64,000 nt of DNA from Gracilaria gracilis (taxonomy: Eukaryota; Rhodophyta; Florideophyceae; Gracilariales; Gracilariaceae), in the NCBI GenBank assembly GCA_030374805.1, contig JARGSG010000006.1, positions 1 to 64,000 of the forward strand, written 5' to 3'. The notes beneath the pieces were generated by a model that was not told the origin of the DNA, did not search any database, and saw only the letters and a list, made by a program, of their open reading frames with translations. Position numbers and translations under genes: made by a program. Below, piece by piece: positions 62,001 through 64,000 of this stretch. Position 1 is the stretch's first letter; every line of letters begins with the position of its first letter.

Positions 62001-62494
62001 TTCGTCTAACAGCCAGACGGGAAGCCAGGCAACCGCCGGCCAACCGTCGTACAAGAATGTGAAGATTCCATGGTTTCTTGGTTGACACTCACAAAGCTCT
62101 GCACCACCGTTAGAAATGTGTCGTTGCCGTTAGAGAGCCCACATTACTCAGGCACGAATGATGTAAGCCAATAGCTTCAAATTCCCCAGCTTCTTTCCCG
62201 ACTGGAACGGGCACATAACCTGTGGTGCGGTGGTAGGACCCTGTTTGGCTTTCACTCGTCATACAAGGGTAGCCACTTTCGCTTCGCATGGGAGATCATG
62301 ATGAGACCGGTGTCTCGAACTCCACTTTCTGCGCTGGACAGAAGTTTGGCTTCTGGCCTTCTCTCGCGCCCGCCCTTTGTTCGTGAAGCATATGTAAGCA
62401 GTAGCAGAGATGAAGGCAACGGTAAACCATCCGTCTCTCAGGAACGTTGCAGGGCTCCCTCTCCTACAGAAGTTCCTGCCAGTATCACGCTAGC
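59009..62494. other. Gene-poor interval with a GC-rich tandem array
   Basis: 59,041-59,215 holds a repeated unit of about 54 bp built on GATCGGCGCACCG(T/A)TCGC (starts near 59,057, 59,112 and 59,165), with a fourth degenerate copy near 59,235. The rest has only accidental short frames; a CAACATTAATGTTG palindrome lies near 60,278. Confidence 0.4.
59041..59215 (+). repeat. ~54-bp tandem repeat, three copies
   Basis: The stretch AAAAACTCACATAGGCGATC recurs at 59,041 and 59,149, with an internal related copy near 59,112. Confidence 0.65.
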
Positions 62495-63991
62495 ATGGGA
62501 GATATCAGGGGTACCTCGGCGGGGGTAATACTGACCCTCTTGTGTGTGGCCGTGGCAAACGCAGCTGTACTCAGACCGCCAGAACTATCTTCAGAAGAAT
62601 GCGAAGCACTGCGTAGACGAAAAGCAGCGGCGAAGGCGGCCGCGGTGCTAGACGCAGCGGCAAGCGACAGCACAGCACTGGAACCAGAATATGTAACCAC
62701 ACAGGGGATATGGGAAGAGCAAACAGTCACACAGCAACCACTTGTCGGAAAAGAGCCTACTCTCGTTCCATTAACACTCCAGCAGACGTCCAACACAACA
62801 TCAGCTGCAGTCGCAGTCTTCCCAGAAGCTCTACCAGGACCGGGACCACTCACGACATCACCGCTGCCCCAAGCCGGGGCAACAGCCATCCAACCCCTCA
62901 CGACAGGCGGAATTGGTGGAGTGGGCGGCATGGGCGGGCCAGGTGGACGCGGCGGCAACGGGGGACCCGGCGGTAGGGGAGACATTGGCGGAGCAGGCGG
63001 GAACGGGGGTGGCGGTGGGCTTGGTGCACCGGGTGGATCTGGCGGGCAAGGAGGCGCAGGTATCGTGCAGGGTGGAAGAGGAGGAAGTGGTGGACTTGGA
63101 GGTGGCGACGGCGGAATGGGGGGAATGGGAGGGGCTGCCGTCGGACCCGGAGGAGTCGGCGGTGACGGAGGGGCCGGAGGTGCGGGGGGTGGAGTGGAGA
63201 TCGGCGGAATGGGATTCGGAGTAGGCAATGGTGGCGACGGAGGGGATGGTGGCAGCTCGTTGATGGGGCGAGGACGGGCTGGTGATGGAGGGGACGGTGG
63301 CGTTGGCGGTGCGTTTGGCAACGGGGGGGACGGAGGTCAGGCCATCGAGACAATGAGTCAGGCGGGTGACGGTGGTGATGGCGGTGACAGTGGCATCATG
63401 GGAGAGGGCGGAGACGGCGGCGATGGCGGTGACGCACTACAATTGGCGAGCACGGCTGGCGACGGCGGCGATGGAGGAGACGGGGGCTTCATCGGAGACG
63501 GTGGAGGAGGCGGCGAGGGCGGCGATGCATTGCACGAGACCAGCTCCGCAGGCGACGGCGGCGAGGGCGGGGACGGTGGCACCAGAGGCGACGGCGGGGA
63601 TGGCGGGGACGGCGGGGTCGGTGCAGCAGGCTTCCTCAACGGCGGGGACGGGGGCGATGGCGGGGATGGAGGGGCGCTGGGCGACGGAGGGGAAGGCGGG
63701 CACGGACAAAGCGGGGGTGATGGCGGTGATGGCGGTGATGGCGGACGTCGGGGAGATGGTGGCGACGGCGGAGACGCGCTTGGAACAGGGATGGGGGGCA
63801 TGGGTGGAGACGGCGGGCTGTCTGGTGATGGGGGTGATGGAGGCGATGCGTTCGGTGGCGGGCTGGGGGGTGATGGCGGGAACGGTGGGAGGGGCGGTCG
63901 TGGCGGTCGTGGAGGACGACCGTGCGGACGAGACGGACGACACGGTAGGGAATTGGTCGTTGTACAGCGGCGGGTGGGCGGGGTTTACTGA
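62495..63991 (+). CDS. Secreted Gly/Asp-rich repeat protein
   Basis: Coding frame from ATG 62,495, a better start than the earlier in-frame opening at 62,447 because a signal peptide (GVILTLLCVAVANA) follows directly. About 498 residues. After a 130-residue Ala/Thr/Pro-rich mature N-terminus comes more than 330 residues of GGMGG, GGNGG and GGDGGDGG repeats in which Asp increases toward the end, then a short basic C-terminus with GRGGRGGRGG and a final GRELVVVQRRVGGVY. Like the 45,291 protein it looks like an extracellular glycine-rich scaffold, but without collagen-like triplets or a Lys tail. The reverse frame is a Pro/Ser shadow. Confidence 0.85.
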   Translation: MGDIRGTSAGVILTLLCVAVANAAVLRPPELSSEECEALRRRKAAAKAAAVLDAAASDSTALEPEYVTTQGIWEEQTVTQQPLVGKEPTLVPLTLQQTSNTTSAAVAVFPEALPGPGPLTTSPLPQAGATAIQPLTTGGIGGVGGMGGPGGRGGNGGPGGRGDIGGAGGNGGGGGLGAPGGSGGQGGAGIVQGGRGGSGGLGGGDGGMGGMGGAAVGPGGVGGDGGAGGAGGGVEIGGMGFGVGNGGDGGDGGSSLMGRGRAGDGGDGGVGGAFGNGGDGGQAIETMSQAGDGGDGGDSGIMGEGGDGGDGGDALQLASTAGDGGDGGDGGFIGDGGGGGEGGDALHETSSAGDGGEGGDGGTRGDGGDGGDGGVGAAGFLNGGDGGDGGDGGALGDGGEGGHGQSGGDGGDGGDGGRRGDGGDGGDALGTGMGGMGGDGGLSGDGGDGGDAFGGGLGGDGGNGGRGGRGGRGGRPCGRDGRHGRELVVVQRRVGGVY

Positions 63992-64000
63992 GACACGCTT

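Noticed and set aside
62485..63321. Minus-strand Pro-rich ORF opposite the 62,495 gene
   Set aside because: Same shadow effect of Gly-rich codons; no start context or domain.
1..64000. tRNA or rRNA genes
   Set aside because: No cloverleaf-compatible sequence with a recognisable T-arm motif was found by eye; a covariance-model scan would be decisive.

Overview
The window reads as nuclear DNA of an intron-poor eukaryote rich in mobile elements. Evidence: a mitotic-type cyclin, WD40 and PIF/Harbinger sequences, GT-AG introns of about 46-99 nt, TATA boxes 65-116 nt upstream of several start codons, and no bacterial operon or rRNA. Mostly single-exon genes, LTR-retrotransposon deserts and glycine-rich or cysteine-rich secreted proteins would fit a multicellular red alga (Chondrus-like). 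That placement is inference; no organellar or rRNA marker is present.

Positions 1-28,575 are a nested transposon landscape. Two copies (A) of one Ty3/gypsy chromovirus lie head to head. A(-) spans 1-7148 and runs off the left edge; A(+) spans 8306-16993. Their 5' LTRs face each other across a 1157-bp piece of a third element (C). A(+) keeps a long open pol (PR-RT-RNaseH-IN) and an A_AAA_AAA slip site in the gag/pol overlap. Both A copies share gag stops, a gag frame break and a Glu-to-Gly change at the third catalytic residue of integrase. A second chromovirus (B, 19,318-23,998) has a frame-intact pol broken only by nonsense codons. It is flanked on both sides by minus-strand degenerate ORFs of an unassigned element (D). 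A foldback structure with an LTR-like insert closes the region (27,889-28,575).

Positions 28,576-36,533 hold a coiled-coil ORF tail, a five-exon minus-strand gene of 451 codons that I assembled from the sequence, a divergently placed decayed PIF/Harbinger transposase, and a 734-aa WD40 protein that looks like a STAND-type protein without its NTPase.

Positions 37,753-63,991 are a gene island in which seven of the ten confident genes start with a signal peptide. They are an unknown glycoprotein-like ORF, a 12-module Cys-rich protein, two Gly-rich matrix-like proteins, a small Cys protein, a three-module Cys-rich protein and a GCC2/GCC3-like Cys repeat protein. Among them sit a cyclin and a strikingly GC-rich head-to-head pair of lactate/malate-dehydrogenase-family genes. 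One member of the pair has all LDH catalytic residues; the other has a degenerate NAD-binding motif and an altered substrate loop. This pair, the repeat-built secretome and the spliced Harbinger-linked gene are the most interesting items.
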